Positions 22,621 to 35,022 of a stretch of DNA of 64,000 nucleotides are shown here, piece by piece. Under the pieces are notes generated by a model. The model ran no database searches. It was not told the origin of the DNA and saw only the letters and a list, made by a program, of their open reading frames with translations. The stretch's first letter is position 1, and every line of letters starts with the position of its first letter. Source of the DNA: Hyaloperonospora brassicae (taxonomy: Eukaryota; Oomycota; Peronosporomycetes; Peronosporales; Peronosporaceae); assembly GCA_947650285.1 (NCBI GenBank), contig CANTFL010001451.1:434001-498000 (forward strand), read 5' to 3'. Made by a program: the position numbers and the translations under genes.

Positions 22621-23610
22621 ATGATGTCGAAACTGATTACACCGCGCAGTCTGATCGGCGTCCGCCGCGCGTCCTCTGCGCACGTACAGCCCCACTGGCT
22701 GGAGAAAAACTGCGGTGATGTGCCCGTGCACCCGCAGACTCACGACCCGGAGGTCAGCGCGATGCTGCGCGGCGGCCACGCGCTCCAGATCGCGAGCTTG
22801 AAGCTGCTGAAGGCCCAGGTTTGCTTTGCACTGTGAGAGTTAATATATGCAAAATGGCACCGCAATAATCGATACATTGTGGTGCGAATGCAGGTGGCTA
22901 CTTCTCAGGTGCTCCAGACGTACTCTAGCGCTCACGTGGGGAATCTAAGGGTGTGCATTTCTATTGCCATTGTCTACGTATTGTTTACGTCCAGATAATC
23001 GTACGGATTGTCTCAGTCAGGATATTATTCGTTCGTGTTGTAGGAGCTGCAAGAGATTGAAAATGTGGCTGTCCAACGCATTGAGGAAGCGGTGCAAACG
23101 AAAGACTTTCGGTTCCGACCGAGTCTGGTGATTCCTGCGGTGGAGCTTGGCAGTTTTGCTGCAGGTGATTTCAACAGTATATACAGTTATGGAGGTTTTG
23201 CAATCTTGTCGGCAAGTAAACAATCGTGGTGATCTTAGGTAGCGTGCTGAGCACGTTGGGGGACGCTGTCAGCACGTCGTATGTGACGGGGGTGAAGATG
23301 GCGGTAAGTGACTTCTACAATGACCAGATCCGCGAGATTTACGCAAGTAAATCTGAAATGGTCGAGCTGAAAGAGGTGGGCACACTGTGGCGATAGGGAC
23401 TTGTGGAATGTCTGTTTCGTTACAATCGACTTATAATTGTTTTGGTGCTGAATTTGAAAGCTGTTCAAGGTCGCGCGTGATGAAGAGCAAGAGTTTGTGG
23501 ACGCGCATACGTCTGCGACCGTGGTCTCAAATGAAGCCAGCTCCGACCCCGTCACGACGTTCGCGAAGGCTTCTCTTAAGGTGCTGGCTCAAGTCGCAAG
23601 AGTTGTGTAA
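22621..23610 (+). CDS. COQ7-like mitochondrial protein with degenerate diiron site
   Basis: Five exons: 22621-22818, 22894-22950, 23044-23164, 23239-23375 and 23461-23610. GT-AG introns of 75-93 bp leave 220 residues in frame. The Arg-rich, acid-free start (MMSKLITPRSLIGVRRASS) looks like a mitochondrial presequence. The body aligns with demethoxyubiquinone hydroxylase COQ7: MLRGGHAL for MLRVNHAGE, FRPSLVIPAVELGSFAAG for VRPTVLMPLWNVLGFALG, DFYNDQIREI for HHYNNQIRTL, and ARDEEQEFVDAH for FRDEELEHHD. Most metal ligands are not conserved: the HAGE Glu, the Glu of AVEE and the His of both ExxH motifs are changed. COQ7 hydroxylates a ubiquinone precursor at the inner membrane; this copy is probably a catalytically dead paralogue or partner protein. 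I leave the symbol empty because the orthologous enzyme may lie elsewhere. Confidence 0.75.
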
Positions 23611-24232
23611 CAATTGCACTTGTGCGTGTTGCAAGAGGTACTCGCTCCCCTGTTGAACTTACAATGTGTCTAGCGCTAACAGCACTGAAGGTTTCTTGCT
23701 AAGAGTGAACGGGGAATGAAACGAATCATTTTGTGTAGCCAGCAGATGTTTTTCATTCGCTCGTAGGCTTGTACAGCAGCACGTCTTACTGTGTGGCAAC
23801 ATGGAATGACGCATATTCTGTAAGCAGTGCGACCGCCAACTGATTGTTTAGCGTGAAGTCTCGAGTTGTTAGCTTTCTTCGGTGTACGGTACGTCGTGTT
23901 CATGTTCGTTGTGGTGTTTATTTCTATCTCGTTGGACTCGATGTTTGCAGGCTACCGATGGGTGTGAAACGACTTCGTCCGTCACAGCTGTATATGTTCT
24001 TGCGTTGAGATAATTAGGTTGTGGGTTCATGTCTGTGGGCTGCCCAAATGCGAATGCCCCATCCTTAGCAGCCAGGAATGTGCAAAGAGCCCACGTTTGT
24101 CACGGAGGGCAGCACGTAGAGATCCGCGTACGAACGTGGGACAGCACGGCATCGCTATAACATCGCGGTACATCTCACCTCCATTGACATGAGAGTCTTA
24201 CTTTCTAAAGACCCAAGGAACAGTGAGGAAAA
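23611..24232. other. Convergent intergenic region, no gene recognised
   Basis: About 620 bp between the 3' ends of the COQ7-like gene and the 750-residue gene on the opposite strand. Only short frames are present. Confidence 0.5.
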
Positions 24233-26485
24233 CTAAAATCGCTGATGTCCGTGCGGCTGGCTTGCACTCTGGCTCGTCGTGCCTCTTGACGAGCTGTCGC
24301 CACTCCAATACTTGCGTTTGACACGGTCAACGGTCCGCGTCGAATAGAGCTCGAAAAAGGTCGAGGCCGTGTCGGCAATACACGAATACCCGGGGCCGTC
24401 AAGATCGCGGGTGTATATGAAGATGCGGAAGCAGAATGGAAACGTCTGGGCTGGAGCAGAGCGTGTCGCCTTGCGTTTTTTCTTCAGCATGGGCTGCACC
24501 TTCCACACATCGGGCAAGAAGAACCACGTGCTTCGGATAAGTTGTTGCTGCGTGAAAGCAAGACCATCCGAAGAGTTCGATGGTAAGTTGTGGGAAGCTG
24601 TAGTCTCGGTGGACGGGTCATGAGGTGATTGTGGCAGCAATACGCGACGCTCTTCCATTTCCACAGCCTGAAAGCATGTGAAACGAAACTGTTCGAAGAC
24701 TGCGGCGTTCGAGAACGAAGGGGGCGCATTCAGCTCTTCCAGAAGATTTGTCGACTCTTGTTGGGGCACCCTCTCGAAACGACCGAGCACAAACACCTCG
24801 CGCGCATTGCCACTTCGACGCGAAACTCCCAAATCACTGTGACGTTTCATTTGTTGCGTCGAAGCTGCTGGCAAGAACTCGGAGGCATTCGTGAACGCTT
24901 GACAATACACGGGGCCGCGACACACACCCACGCTTGAGTGCTTGCGGTTGTTCATCTTCATCGAGTAAAAGTCGTGATGCTCGGGGCACGATGGAAAACA
25001 CTGCAAGTTTTTCCGTCCATTTTTCCAGTAGCAATCATTCAGCGCTGTCAGCAGCTGAATTTTTACCGACTGGTATGTAGCCACACCATTGCTGCTTGAA
25101 GATGCCATTGCCTTTGGGACAGCATTTGTAGTAGCTAAACGGCCATTGTTCGTGGGTTTGCTGAGTGTTGACGGGGGCTGTAGATGCTTAGTAGCCTGCC
25201 TCTTGTCAGTGGGGAAGATGGATTCAGATGCATTCTCTTGCCGATTCCCGTGACTGTTTGCGTCGGCGTGAACCCCAAAGCTCTTGACTGTAACTCTCGG
25301 CATCATGCATGTTACCGGGGTCGAATGGTGGAAAGCTTGATTTGGCGTCCAATTTCCGTTTGTGGGGAAACTCTCTTCGTGGCCTTGCGTCGGCCTGTAG
25401 ATAGGCGAACCAGTCGATACATTTGGAAGCAGTGGATGGCGTTGATACGGTGGTGCGTGGGCAAGATGCGAAGATGGCACCGTGCAATTAGGCGCGTTAG
25501 ACGCATCTTCGAAGTAGGCGTAGCCGTTTGCCGCGCTTGAGTTTGTTGGTACAGGAAAAAGCGGCTGAGCGTGCTGCTGGTTGTAATGATGATTGTCGTA
25601 GACGTCTGCAGAGGTCCCCGTCCAGGTGTTCATGTCTTCAAAAAGTAGCTCCGAAGGCTCCATATTGTGCGGAAGGCATGGAGCGAAGTTTTGCATTCGA
25701 GCTGGATACGCAGCATCGGATGTGCTGGACACCGCATCACCAACAATTCTTTCAGTTGTGCTCGAGTAATCTGCACCCCCTGAGTGAAAGTTTGGGGTAC
25801 AAGAACTGGAGCTGAATGCAGCACTGTTTCCCGCCACTGCAGCACAAACCGCTTGCGTGCGAGGAGTGAGTCCCCCGAATGACGGCAAGGGAGTCGCATT
25901 GCCGGTCCCAGACTCTGTCTTATCGCCCATGAACCAATTGGTGCCTGGATACGGCATTGAAATGACGGGCATATCGTGATCTTCACTATCCAGCGTGAGC
26001 TTGTTCATCGGCTCATTGATGTGATTGAGACCAGAAGAGGAGGATGAAGACCCCAATGACATTCCACCAGTCGTGTAGTCTCCTTCCAAGTACGTTTCAT
26101 CAAACGAATTTGCCGAGATCATGTTCCAATCTGCATGATCAAAAGTCCCGCCTCGTGTGATTGCATCGCCGGTGACGGGAGTATCTGACGATCCACACAT
26201 AGCACCCCTTTGGCGTCCTGACGACACAGCATTCATTGTGTTGGCCCCCTGAGCTGCCGACGGGTAACAATTCGTGTACGAAGACGCAGTGTTTTGTGTG
26301 CCTGTCAGACGAAAGTCATCACGCTTTAAGCTCGACCACTTGCCGTTACTGGGGATCGTGCATTGCACCTTTGGATCTGCGTTTTTGTCTCCATTCCGAT
26401 CCGCCAGACTTTGCGGACTAGACATGTTCTTGTCTAGTGAATGGTCACCGAAAAATTGAAGCTGGAGTGTCGACGAAACAGTCAT
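24233..26485 (-). CDS. Uncharacterised 750-residue protein, Ser/Asn/Thr-rich with Cys/His cluster
   Basis: A single open frame of 750 codons, far longer than chance. I do not recognise the family. The first ~480 residues are low-complexity (Ser, Asn, Thr, Pro, Gly) and probably disordered. Around residues 490-530 lies a Cys/His-rich segment (CFPSCPEHHDFY then CRGPVYC) that could bind zinc. The last ~200 residues look folded and include WFFLPDVWKVQPMLKKKRK, a basic run that may be a nuclear signal, and FRIFIYTRDLDGPGYSC. There is no signal peptide or transmembrane segment. A second Met at residue 21 is a possible start. The layout would fit a nuclear regulatory protein, but that is a guess. 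It is convergent with the COQ7-like gene. Confidence 0.75.
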   Translation of the reverse strand: MTVSSTLQLQFFGDHSLDKNMSSPQSLADRNGDKNADPKVQCTIPSNGKWSSLKRDDFRLTGTQNTASSYTNCYPSAAQGANTMNAVSSGRQRGAMCGSSDTPVTGDAITRGGTFDHADWNMISANSFDETYLEGDYTTGGMSLGSSSSSSGLNHINEPMNKLTLDSEDHDMPVISMPYPGTNWFMGDKTESGTGNATPLPSFGGLTPRTQAVCAAVAGNSAAFSSSSCTPNFHSGGADYSSTTERIVGDAVSSTSDAAYPARMQNFAPCLPHNMEPSELLFEDMNTWTGTSADVYDNHHYNQQHAQPLFPVPTNSSAANGYAYFEDASNAPNCTVPSSHLAHAPPYQRHPLLPNVSTGSPIYRPTQGHEESFPTNGNWTPNQAFHHSTPVTCMMPRVTVKSFGVHADANSHGNRQENASESIFPTDKRQATKHLQPPSTLSKPTNNGRLATTNAVPKAMASSSSNGVATYQSVKIQLLTALNDCYWKNGRKNLQCFPSCPEHHDFYSMKMNNRKHSSVGVCRGPVYCQAFTNASEFLPAASTQQMKRHSDLGVSRRSGNAREVFVLGRFERVPQQESTNLLEELNAPPSFSNAAVFEQFRFTCFQAVEMEERRVLLPQSPHDPSTETTASHNLPSNSSDGLAFTQQQLIRSTWFFLPDVWKVQPMLKKKRKATRSAPAQTFPFCFRIFIYTRDLDGPGYSCIADTASTFFELYSTRTVDRVKRKYWSGDSSSRGTTSQSASQPHGHQRF

Positions 26486-29400
26486 TTGAGGAGTGCGACA
26501 ATGTAAAGGCCTATTTTGGTGTGCTGTTTTACGCAGGTGACTTGGAGTCGCTGCGAAACGTCACGAATGCCTTGGACAAGCACCTCGCTCCAAACGAGTG
26601 GACAGCGCTTAACCTTCTGTATTTTCCTTCTAATTTGGCGCATGGGCGTGTGCCTGTACCATGGAGCTTGGCTTTGACAGTAGCATTTTTCTAGGGATCA
26701 AACAAGACCGAGGAAGCCGAGTAGATTTTCTTAGGGCTGGGCGACGTGGCTAATGACGTGTCTCCCTTATCTGGTTCGCCAGGCTTTTGTTCCGCGTGAG
26801 CTATGGGACCTGGACCCAGTACTATACGAGACAGGGCGTCTTTTATTGAACAACAACAGCAAAAGATATTACAATCTGGCAGCAGCTGGCATTGTCAAAA
26901 CAGAGAGCAAATGGCGAGCACGTGTAACTTGTCTGAAGCCAGTAAGTTATGCTGAACGCACCGTCGTCGTACGATTAGCACGGGGCCAGGTGATCGAAGC
27001 AGTCTGATCCGGAGCGGGACTTTATGACGATGATGTCTTTGGAGCTAGCGTGCGTATTATCAGTTGTTTGGAAGATCGACCGCTGTTTGGCCAGAGCATT
27101 GCGACTTGGGCCAATTTTACGACTGAGACCTGACTCGTGCGACTGGGGCTTGAACGTGGACAAGACATGTGAGACTTGGTGGCTTGGGACTCGGCGCTAA
27201 CCCAACACTTCCGACCGGCTCGCTCAATCAATGTAGAAAGTTTTGCGCAATCGCGTATACCTCGAGCTTATTGATCTACCTACTTGCGGTCATACGTAGG
27301 TGAAGAACCGACTTTGAACGGATTTTGACGTCCAGTCTTTGGCTCTCCAGCAGGTTGCAAGCAGTGCCTGTACAAGCTTCTTATTCGAAACTTATGCAGT
27401 AAAGGTGTGGAATTGCTGGATTGTCGTCTTTTTGCGCTGATTCATATGAAAATGTTACCTGCAGCACGTGTGCAGCAAGATGCGACCACATCGGGTTCCG
27501 GTTGGTGTAAGACCACAATCATGCCAGCAAGAAATATGCCATTATATGAAGACACGGAGGTTCATGTGTGCATAGATACACTCCATGAACAAGTTGGCTG
27601 CTTTTGACATGTTCATCATCATCCGGGAAGCAAAGCGTAGTCTGATGTTTGTATGATTGGTCTCCTGGACGACGAATGTCAAGGAGCCCGCAATGAGACT
27701 TGCCGCCAGCTGTAGATAAGTGACATATCTTGTCGCATTTGACAACCCGCTCCGGTCTTGATTCGAGAATCGTGCGATCTAGTTTGCACAAGACAAGGAA
27801 ATGGCAGCTATATATAAACGTCCTCGCACGGAATATCGACAGCGTGTCGTTTGAGCAAAGACATGTTGACTGCGAAAAACTTGATACGTGGCGTGCTTCG
27901 GAGGCGCTTTGTCGACCGGTCGAGGAACAGCCAGGCCAAAGAACTCTTCCCATTATTGGCAGCATACGTCTCCAACAAGTTAACACGTACATGACACGCA
28001 ACCACAGCCAGTCAGCGTCCTTTTCGGCCACAAGAAACACCTAGCGAACTAAGCAACAGAGACTAACATGTTCTTTCCCAAGTGATTGACAGCTCTGTTT
28101 CAGTGCTGTCGGTGCCTGACCTGGCTGCTCGGGCTTTGCGGTGCACTGCCATACGTCTGATGTGGACTGAAAGGATCGTGCTACGTATGGATGTATCTTG
28201 GACGGTCATTTTTGCTTCTGCCTTGAACACACTGAAATTTGGTCAGCGTGCGAATACGTTTGCAAGGCTATTGTCAAGCGCCAAATATTCGTAGCAATTG
28301 CTGAATACTTGTTGGGTCGTGTACAAACGCTGCAAATTGTCGAGCACTGATGCAACAGCCAAACCAGATACTATCGAACAAAAAATAAGTTCACGCAAGT
28401 CGTCTCACTACCTCAACGTAGCAATCGTAAAATCGAGACGTTCGAACAGGAGATGATGCATCAAGATCGCAAGTGTATGATACAAATTTCTACGGTATTG
28501 ATGAAAGCATCGAGGAAGCTTTTCACGTGTGTAACTCACCCTTAGTCTCACTTGATATCGAAGTTCGACGGGACTCGCGCACCGTACGCTGCGACTGACA
28601 TACATCAACTGACCGAGGTGTAGTGTGACTAAGTCGACTGAAGCAGAGCAGCCATCGTTATGGACTCACCAGCTTGCACCCACATCATGCTACAGTTGAA
28701 GATCTCATTTTATTGTATGTACGATGCACGAATGCACAAATGGTTTGGCGGCTGTCATCATCTTTGTCGTGAGTTACTTCTACGGTTAGGCGACTTGCAT
28801 GGTTCAGAAACGATTATAGTGCTGGACACTTTGAGGCATCCGTGCGATCATAGCATCATCAACCAGCTTTGTACTGATTGCGCTTATCAGTAGTCGCCTT
28901 TTCATCTGATAGTTCCGGTATGCGGACTTTCGTGTTACAGCAGACGATTTTGTCGATTGTCAGTCCAAAAGTTATCTGCAACATAAGCGTATAGCGATAC
29001 TCAGCCCAAGTCTGCGGTACAGTGGTTTCGAGAGGTTTGCACAGAGTTCCAGGCCCTTTTCGCGTCACGGACCAAGGCATATCGCATGGCCACGCAGTAG
29101 ATTGTCAAGTGAGCATATCGTTTGCAGCTTTGCGACCAAAAACAGCACAACGTTTGATCGTAAGTAACAGACTCGCTGTGATCATCGAGCTCAGCTAGTA
29201 CCGACAGCAATGTCATTCTCGAATGGCTTACAGTCTTTTCGGTCATCCATATCCACGAGCTGCACAAAGCCATTGTTGATAGTAGCGCATCGTACGGGAT
29301 CGGATGAGTCCATCTTTCTATGGGGGTGCAGTGCGTGTGCAAGTGTCGACTTCGACGAAACACCACCGTATCAATAGCATCATGGTAGTAAAGAGTGCTG

Positions 29401-32400
29401 GCTCATTCTCTCCGAAGACAGTGGCGCGAACATTTGTTTTGGATGCAATCGCATGCGCACGCCCGACAACTATCGATGGAAAGCTACCAGTCATGCAGGG
29501 AAGATAGAAGTTGCAATGCGACGCAGCTAGGAGTGTCACAGTTATGCCAGATATGGGGTAGAGCGAGCTCTTGGTACGACTGCACCAACTCTTGTGGACC
29601 GAGGCTCGCATAGACAATCGTGGTCAGCGGCTGACAATGCCTGCAAGGTCGGAATATAGTCAAGCTTGTGTGGTGAGTATCTTCTGGGGATTCAATGCAT
29701 ACGAGAGAAAAGCACTAGTCCAACGAAATAGCTCCTGGCGACCTGTACAAATGGTCAATGCGTTTACGTAACGTCAAGGTGTATGATCGTACATGTACAT
29801 GTCGAACTATAACGTACTATCGTGCACGTTCCAACGTGACGGCTCCTGTTGTTGAGCGTAGTTTCGCGATGATCATTCTGCAACTCAATTTACTACTGAG
29901 GTAACCATCTCGTTACAATATGTCACTCACCGGTACATAAGCAGTCTTAGCGAAGCAGGACGTGTGCTATTCATTCACTATTCAGACGCAACGTTACAAA
30001 GCTCGCACTGCACTGCACTTCAGCTTTGTCGATAGTACGTGCGAATGGTAACAACACTCTTCAGTCGCACATTACGACAACTGTATACTCGTATAGAGTC
30101 CAACAATCTTGACTGTGACTCGCTGCTCACGTCGTCTGGTCGCCTCACGGCTCTCGGTATCTTCATGTTAGCTGCAGTGGACTGTGAGCTGTCCAAGCAG
30201 TCGCACTCTTCGGCTGCTGCAGGCATAACAAAAGATGTCATCCCACCACTACACTCTCAATCATCTACATGCAATACGCCCGGTATGCCGCGCATATAGC
30301 CCTGGCAACCGTAGGGCACGCACCACGACCATGTGGCATGGCACACCTAATGCGCATGTTCGTCCTGGTTATCCCGCCCACAATGGATCCACCCGTTCGT
30401 CATCTTCGCAGCTTGACTCTTCAACATATGGAGAAGTGCACTTGAAGGGGTAGCTCTATACGACGAACGTCAGACATACGATTCAAGGAAGTGTGGAGAA
30501 CAGCTGCCCTTCCGCGTTCCACTGCTGAGTTAGGGCGCACACCACGATTTTACATCGTACGTACGATGAAGCCTTCGTTGCATCAGTGCAAAGGCGTGTT
30601 TGTGATGTGCCGAATACGTTTGCGGTAAGCTGAAGCATCGAGCTGAGGTCCTTCGCAGCGGCCACAGGGGAAGGGCACTATGTGTTGCATGGTGTTGCGT
30701 TGCGCGATACGTCAGAAGCTGGTGTTTCGATTCTATGGGTGTGTGATACATACGATGCAGCCAGCCATAAAGGGTTGTGCCGTTCTTGCTAATGCGTCCT
30801 CACACGCACGTCACTGCCCTCTATAACTCTGCAATGGACGTTTGTCCGAAGGCATCGGAAACGACATGGGCCAAGCATATCCGCCCCTGCCGATCGTTTA
30901 GTGCAAGGACTTCTTTGGCTCAGTTACCTTCTTTCCGCCAAATTCGTGTCCAAATACAGATGCGAAAGAGACACTTCATGAACATTGGCAAGTCTGTCGT
31001 TTCGACAAGTTGCTGGAATGACGCACAGACATGTCTTCGTCTGGCTGTGACATCACACGAAAGTGATGCAAGCATGAATGTTACGGTAGTAGCCACTACG
31101 CGAGAGATCTGGAGTTGCACGTGTGCTCTTTTTGGCCATGTTCGTGCATTTGGCGTTGTCGTCACTACTGGATGCGTCCACTCGATGGTGAACAGAGCTT
31201 ACCATTCTGCACTTGTTGTTATGCAGCCGATGGCTGTCAGCGATGTTGCTTGACGTGATTCATGGCGCATTAGATTGTAGCGCATCCGCTGACTAGGTGA
31301 CAGCAGTTCACTCCACCTCTCTCTCTCTCTCTTCAGGCACTGACAAAAGCTGGCACTACAAATCGCACTGCCCTCAACTCGTGAGCGGCGCAAGTTTACG
31401 CTCATTCTGACTAGTGAATGGTACGAATATCTCTCTCACATCGATAGAGCGATCGCACAGCTCCTAGCTTGCGTCTCTGACCATTCAAGAAAAGTGCTTC
31501 ACTGGTGCTAGGATGGGAACGCGTTTGCCGTCTCGAACACTCATGCAAACGAGATCGTCAATGCGAGCAACCGATTTGACCGAGGTGCGAGTAATGTAGC
31601 AGTCGACTATAGACCATGATGAGTGTTTGATGCGGTGGCCTACGACCACAAGCTCAGAGATTGGATGGAGGAAGATATATTCGGTACTACTGATAGTACT
31701 TCCAGCAGAACATGTGCCCGATTCGGTCAACGCGTCTTGCGGTGCACGGCGTGCACTATGATCGTAATCGATAGGATCAGTGATGGTGGGAAGTCCAACC
31801 GCCTGCTATACTTCCGACCGAACAAGAGTCTGTACATGAAAATGGATGGAATTGCAGGCCATTGGAACGGTGGCATATTTGGTAGCCATCCATCATCTAG
31901 GCGTAAGGTGAGGATGCGTTGTACTTCTCTACAGCATTCGTTACGGTTCCAGGAAGCTACATGCAGCCACAATTGGTGATCTTGAGTGAGCAAGAAATCG
32001 ATAACTAGACTGCCCCTTGATGCTGTCGGCGTCAGTGTTGAACACGGTCGTTTCATGGCTCTCTCCAGGATGTTTTTTGGAGACGATGCAGCCTTAGCAC
32101 GCGTGTCTTTCATGTTCGTTCCAGGTGTCGTGCCGAGTACTGCCGCTTGATCAATAGCAAAGTGCAAAGAACGAGTACCAAGGTGGTGAGTAGTAAGTGC
32201 TGGGTGCACCATCGCTCATCTAATGCTTTGATGCGTATAGCAAGTTTGCAAACTGCGGACCTCAGTAACGTCAAAAGGTTGCAGGTCAAGGCAGAAAGCG
32301 CACGCCTTCGGATTGCCTCGCAAGATGCTATGATATCGGGTGCAGGATGGTCAACGATTGCGAGGTGTATGTCAGGAGCGAGCTCACGCGTTGCAAAAAT

Positions 32401-33110
32401 GCATGACCACGACAACGAGACATGTAGCCTGAAGCTGGCTACTTGGGTGTTGCAGCGCAAATGACACGTTCGTCGCAACTGTGTGGACATACTATATGCC
32501 ATAACAATGAGCTCCACGCGGTCCTTGCCAACGGTACTTGCTACCACTGCTTCTTCTACAGATGAAGTGGACCCAGCATACGTACCAGTCTGTTTATCTT
32601 TGTTGTCAGTGATATTCAGTCTGTACCATCCGTTAGCCGGACGACCTGATGCTGCCCTGTTCAGCGCGGGCCTTTACATCTCGGACTGCTTGCGAGCTAC
32701 TGCTTGGCTAGCACTGAACATTCTTTGACGAAAACGGTAGATGTATCTCACACTGCTTTGTTACAGGCACGTGATTCACATGGCTAGTAGAGATGATAGG
32801 GTCCTGCAGCCAAGACGTCTTCTCGCGTCCTCAGAGTTCCGCGGCAGCTTTCTTGCTAACAAGCATGACTTACACTTTCGTCGCACTGCAGCGGTGGACT
32901 GTAGGCGCGAAGTTTGCTACAAACGCCAATTTAGACAGTCGCTCGCTGAGTAACACACTCAGTGACTAGCGATCGTCAGGTTTTGCTTGTCAGACACGCC
33001 CCGAGTAATCAGCTTTCTAACCAGATCGCACGAGTCGCATGTAGCAACCGCGTGGTGTCAATCTGTCTGATAAATAGGACGACAGCGTCGTGGTGCATGG
33101 AGCGCTGCCA
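26486..33110. other. Large gene-poor region, no gene recognised
   Basis: About 6.6 kb with many short frames on both strands (longest about 170 codons) and no recognisable domain, splice-consistent exon chain or LTR. A CT microsatellite lies near 31316-31335. The texture suggests long-decayed transposon sequence, but I found no diagnostic motif (RT YxDD, transposase DDE or zinc knuckle). Confidence 0.45.
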
Positions 33111-33126
33111 TCATTCAAACTTTTGC
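33111..33126 (+). promoter_or_regulatory. Oomycete Inr + FPR core promoter of the GH5 gene
   Basis: TCATTCAAACTTTTGC matches the bipartite oomycete core promoter (initiator TCATTY plus pyrimidine-flanked CTTTT) and lies about 50 nt before the ATG of the secreted GH5 enzyme. Confidence 0.65.
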
Positions 33127-33175
33127 GTAGACAGCGCCACTGCAAGCGAAACGAGTCGACACTAACCACGCAGCA

Positions 33176-34402
33176 ATGATGTTTGCGCGCGCGTTCGCGT
33201 TTGTCGCGTTAGTAGCTTTTGTTCAGGGCAAGAGGAGCAATGACGTGTCGCTACAAGTGCCAGGGAACGCCACGCACGTCCAAGCAAACATTCGGACGGG
33301 TGTGGACAAATGCCGAGGCGTGAATCTGGGCGGGTGGTTGGTAGCGGAACACTGGATGACAGCGGATGCACCGTTTTGGCAAGACGTGGACAGCCGGTTT
33401 GCCGATTCCGGCGAGTACGCGGCAATCACAAAGGCAGCAAACCCTGACAAGGTCCGGTCGAAGCTGAGTGACCACCACGCGAACTTCATTACCGAGGCGG
33501 ACATCCAGCAGATCGCAGCAGCAGGACTCAATACCGTTCGAGTGCCAGTGGGGTTCTGGATCATAGGCTACGACAAGCACGACCCAGCAAGTCAGCGCGA
33601 GTGGGAAGTCTATGCGAAAGGAACGATCGCGTACCTCGACCTGCTCATTCGTGACTGGGCCCAGAAACACAATATCGCAGTGCTGGTCAGTTTGCACGCC
33701 GCCAAGGGGTCGCAGAATGGTGCGGACCATTCCTCCCCGCCACGTCCAGGACACGCGTTCTGGAGTCAGTACACTGAGAACGTTGCCAACACCATCGAAG
33801 TGGCGAGGTTCCTCGCGGACCGATACCGTCACGACGACGCCTTCCTGGGCATTGGTCTGTTGAACGAACCTAATGGAAGCACGGACGAAGCTGTTGTGTA
33901 CCAGTACTACAAGGACGCGTATCAAGCCGTGCGGTCGACAGGCAGCGACTGCGTGCTGAGCATCATGCCAATGCTACAGAAGCAGGGTCCGGACGAGTTG
34001 GCGGGTTTCATGTCGGCACCCGAGTTTGTGAACGTCTGGGTCGAGTGGCACCCGTACTTTGTCTGGGGCTTCGAGCACGCGTCGGACGAGCACTTGGTGA
34101 ACGTTGCAGTGACCACCGAGTACAAAGGACGCGTGGACAAGTGGAACGCACGTCCGGGCCACAATCGCTTGTTCCTTGGCGAGTGGAGCTACGCAACGGC
34201 GTCCAACTTGCACCGCCGTGACCCCAACTACTTTTACACGTTTGCCAAGGAGCAACTCAAGGTGCACGAGCGAGCAGAAGGCGGGTGGACGTTTTGGACG
34301 TGGAAGGCAACAGGGGTCGACAAGAGCGACGTGGACGCCTGGTCACTACAGAAACTACTGGCGGACGACCGGATCAGCCAACTCCTGCGCGACGCGAAGT
34401 AG
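33176..34402 (+). CDS. Secreted GH5 exo-beta-1,3-glucanase-like glycosidase
   Basis: 408 residues, single exon. Residues 1-18 form a signal peptide (FARAFAFVALVAFVQG). The GH5 fold begins at RGVNLGGWLVAEHWM (about 47-61), the signature of the fungal and oomycete glucan 1,3-beta-glucosidase group. The acid/base Glu231 lies in GLLNEPNGS and the nucleophile Glu336 in LFLGEWSYA; substrate-site motifs VRVPVGFW, SLHAAKGSQNG and WHPYFVWGF are present. It ends with no membrane anchor or added binding module. Such enzymes trim beta-1,3-glucan, the main oomycete wall polymer, so wall remodelling or plant callose breakdown are both possible. An oomycete core promoter lies 50 nt upstream. The next gene starts about 600 bp downstream. 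Confidence 0.92.
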   Translation: MMFARAFAFVALVAFVQGKRSNDVSLQVPGNATHVQANIRTGVDKCRGVNLGGWLVAEHWMTADAPFWQDVDSRFADSGEYAAITKAANPDKVRSKLSDHHANFITEADIQQIAAAGLNTVRVPVGFWIIGYDKHDPASQREWEVYAKGTIAYLDLLIRDWAQKHNIAVLVSLHAAKGSQNGADHSSPPRPGHAFWSQYTENVANTIEVARFLADRYRHDDAFLGIGLLNEPNGSTDEAVVYQYYKDAYQAVRSTGSDCVLSIMPMLQKQGPDELAGFMSAPEFVNVWVEWHPYFVWGFEHASDEHLVNVAVTTEYKGRVDKWNARPGHNRLFLGEWSYATASNLHRRDPNYFYTFAKEQLKVHERAEGGWTFWTWKATGVDKSDVDAWSLQKLLADDRISQLLRDAK

Positions 34403-35022
34403 ACGAAAAGGCGCGCAGGACGCAATAACGGATACGTCGTATCGTTAGGATAGGATCCTGGATTATCGGTTGTCGCTGGATGACCCTTCCCGCAACTTGT
34501 CCGACGTGGTGCCGTTTGAGGTCGAGTTCGAGCGGACGGGTCCGGCGCTACTTCAATCGCTCCTTCCGACTCTATTGCGTCGTTAGTAGTCATCTTCACG
34601 AAACGGTCGCCGTCGACCTCGGGTTAAGGGCGTGCTCGTCCGATCTTCTGAAACAGCATATAAACAAAAAGGTCCTTTTTCGTTTCGTCGCTCAATTCGT
34701 CGCTTTCACCCAAATCCCAGCCGTCAAGTGAAAACCCCACCACAACCTCACAACCACAGGCGACAGCGGATCGGGCCGTCGACTTTCAGCCAACCAATTG
34801 CGGCCATTCACATCGTATCTTCCGTACCCCTGGTAGACCGGGTGTTTGCACTCCATATCGCACGTCAACGACCCTGCCCTCCGTCCTCCCTCTCATCAAG
34901 CATACTCCCCCTCTACCCACGTCGACCCGCGACCGACTGACGACCGCACACGGCCATTCCCCATCTCCGACGGCCAGGACGAAAGACCAGAGGGAGACTC
35001 GACGACGAGCGCAACTCACACG
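34403..35022. other. Intergenic region upstream of OGDH, no gene recognised
   Basis: Contains the GH5 3' region and a pyrimidine-rich leader before the OGDH start. I see no convincing TCATT-type initiator and no other feature. Confidence 0.5.

Noticed and set aside
22621..23610. Calling the gene an active demethoxyubiquinone hydroxylase (COQ7)
   Set aside because: Most metal-ligand positions are not conserved, so activity is not supported although the family relation is.
30777..31253. 158-codon frame in the gene desert
   Set aside because: No domain, no splice context, and comparable frames occur on the other strand; composition does not stand out.
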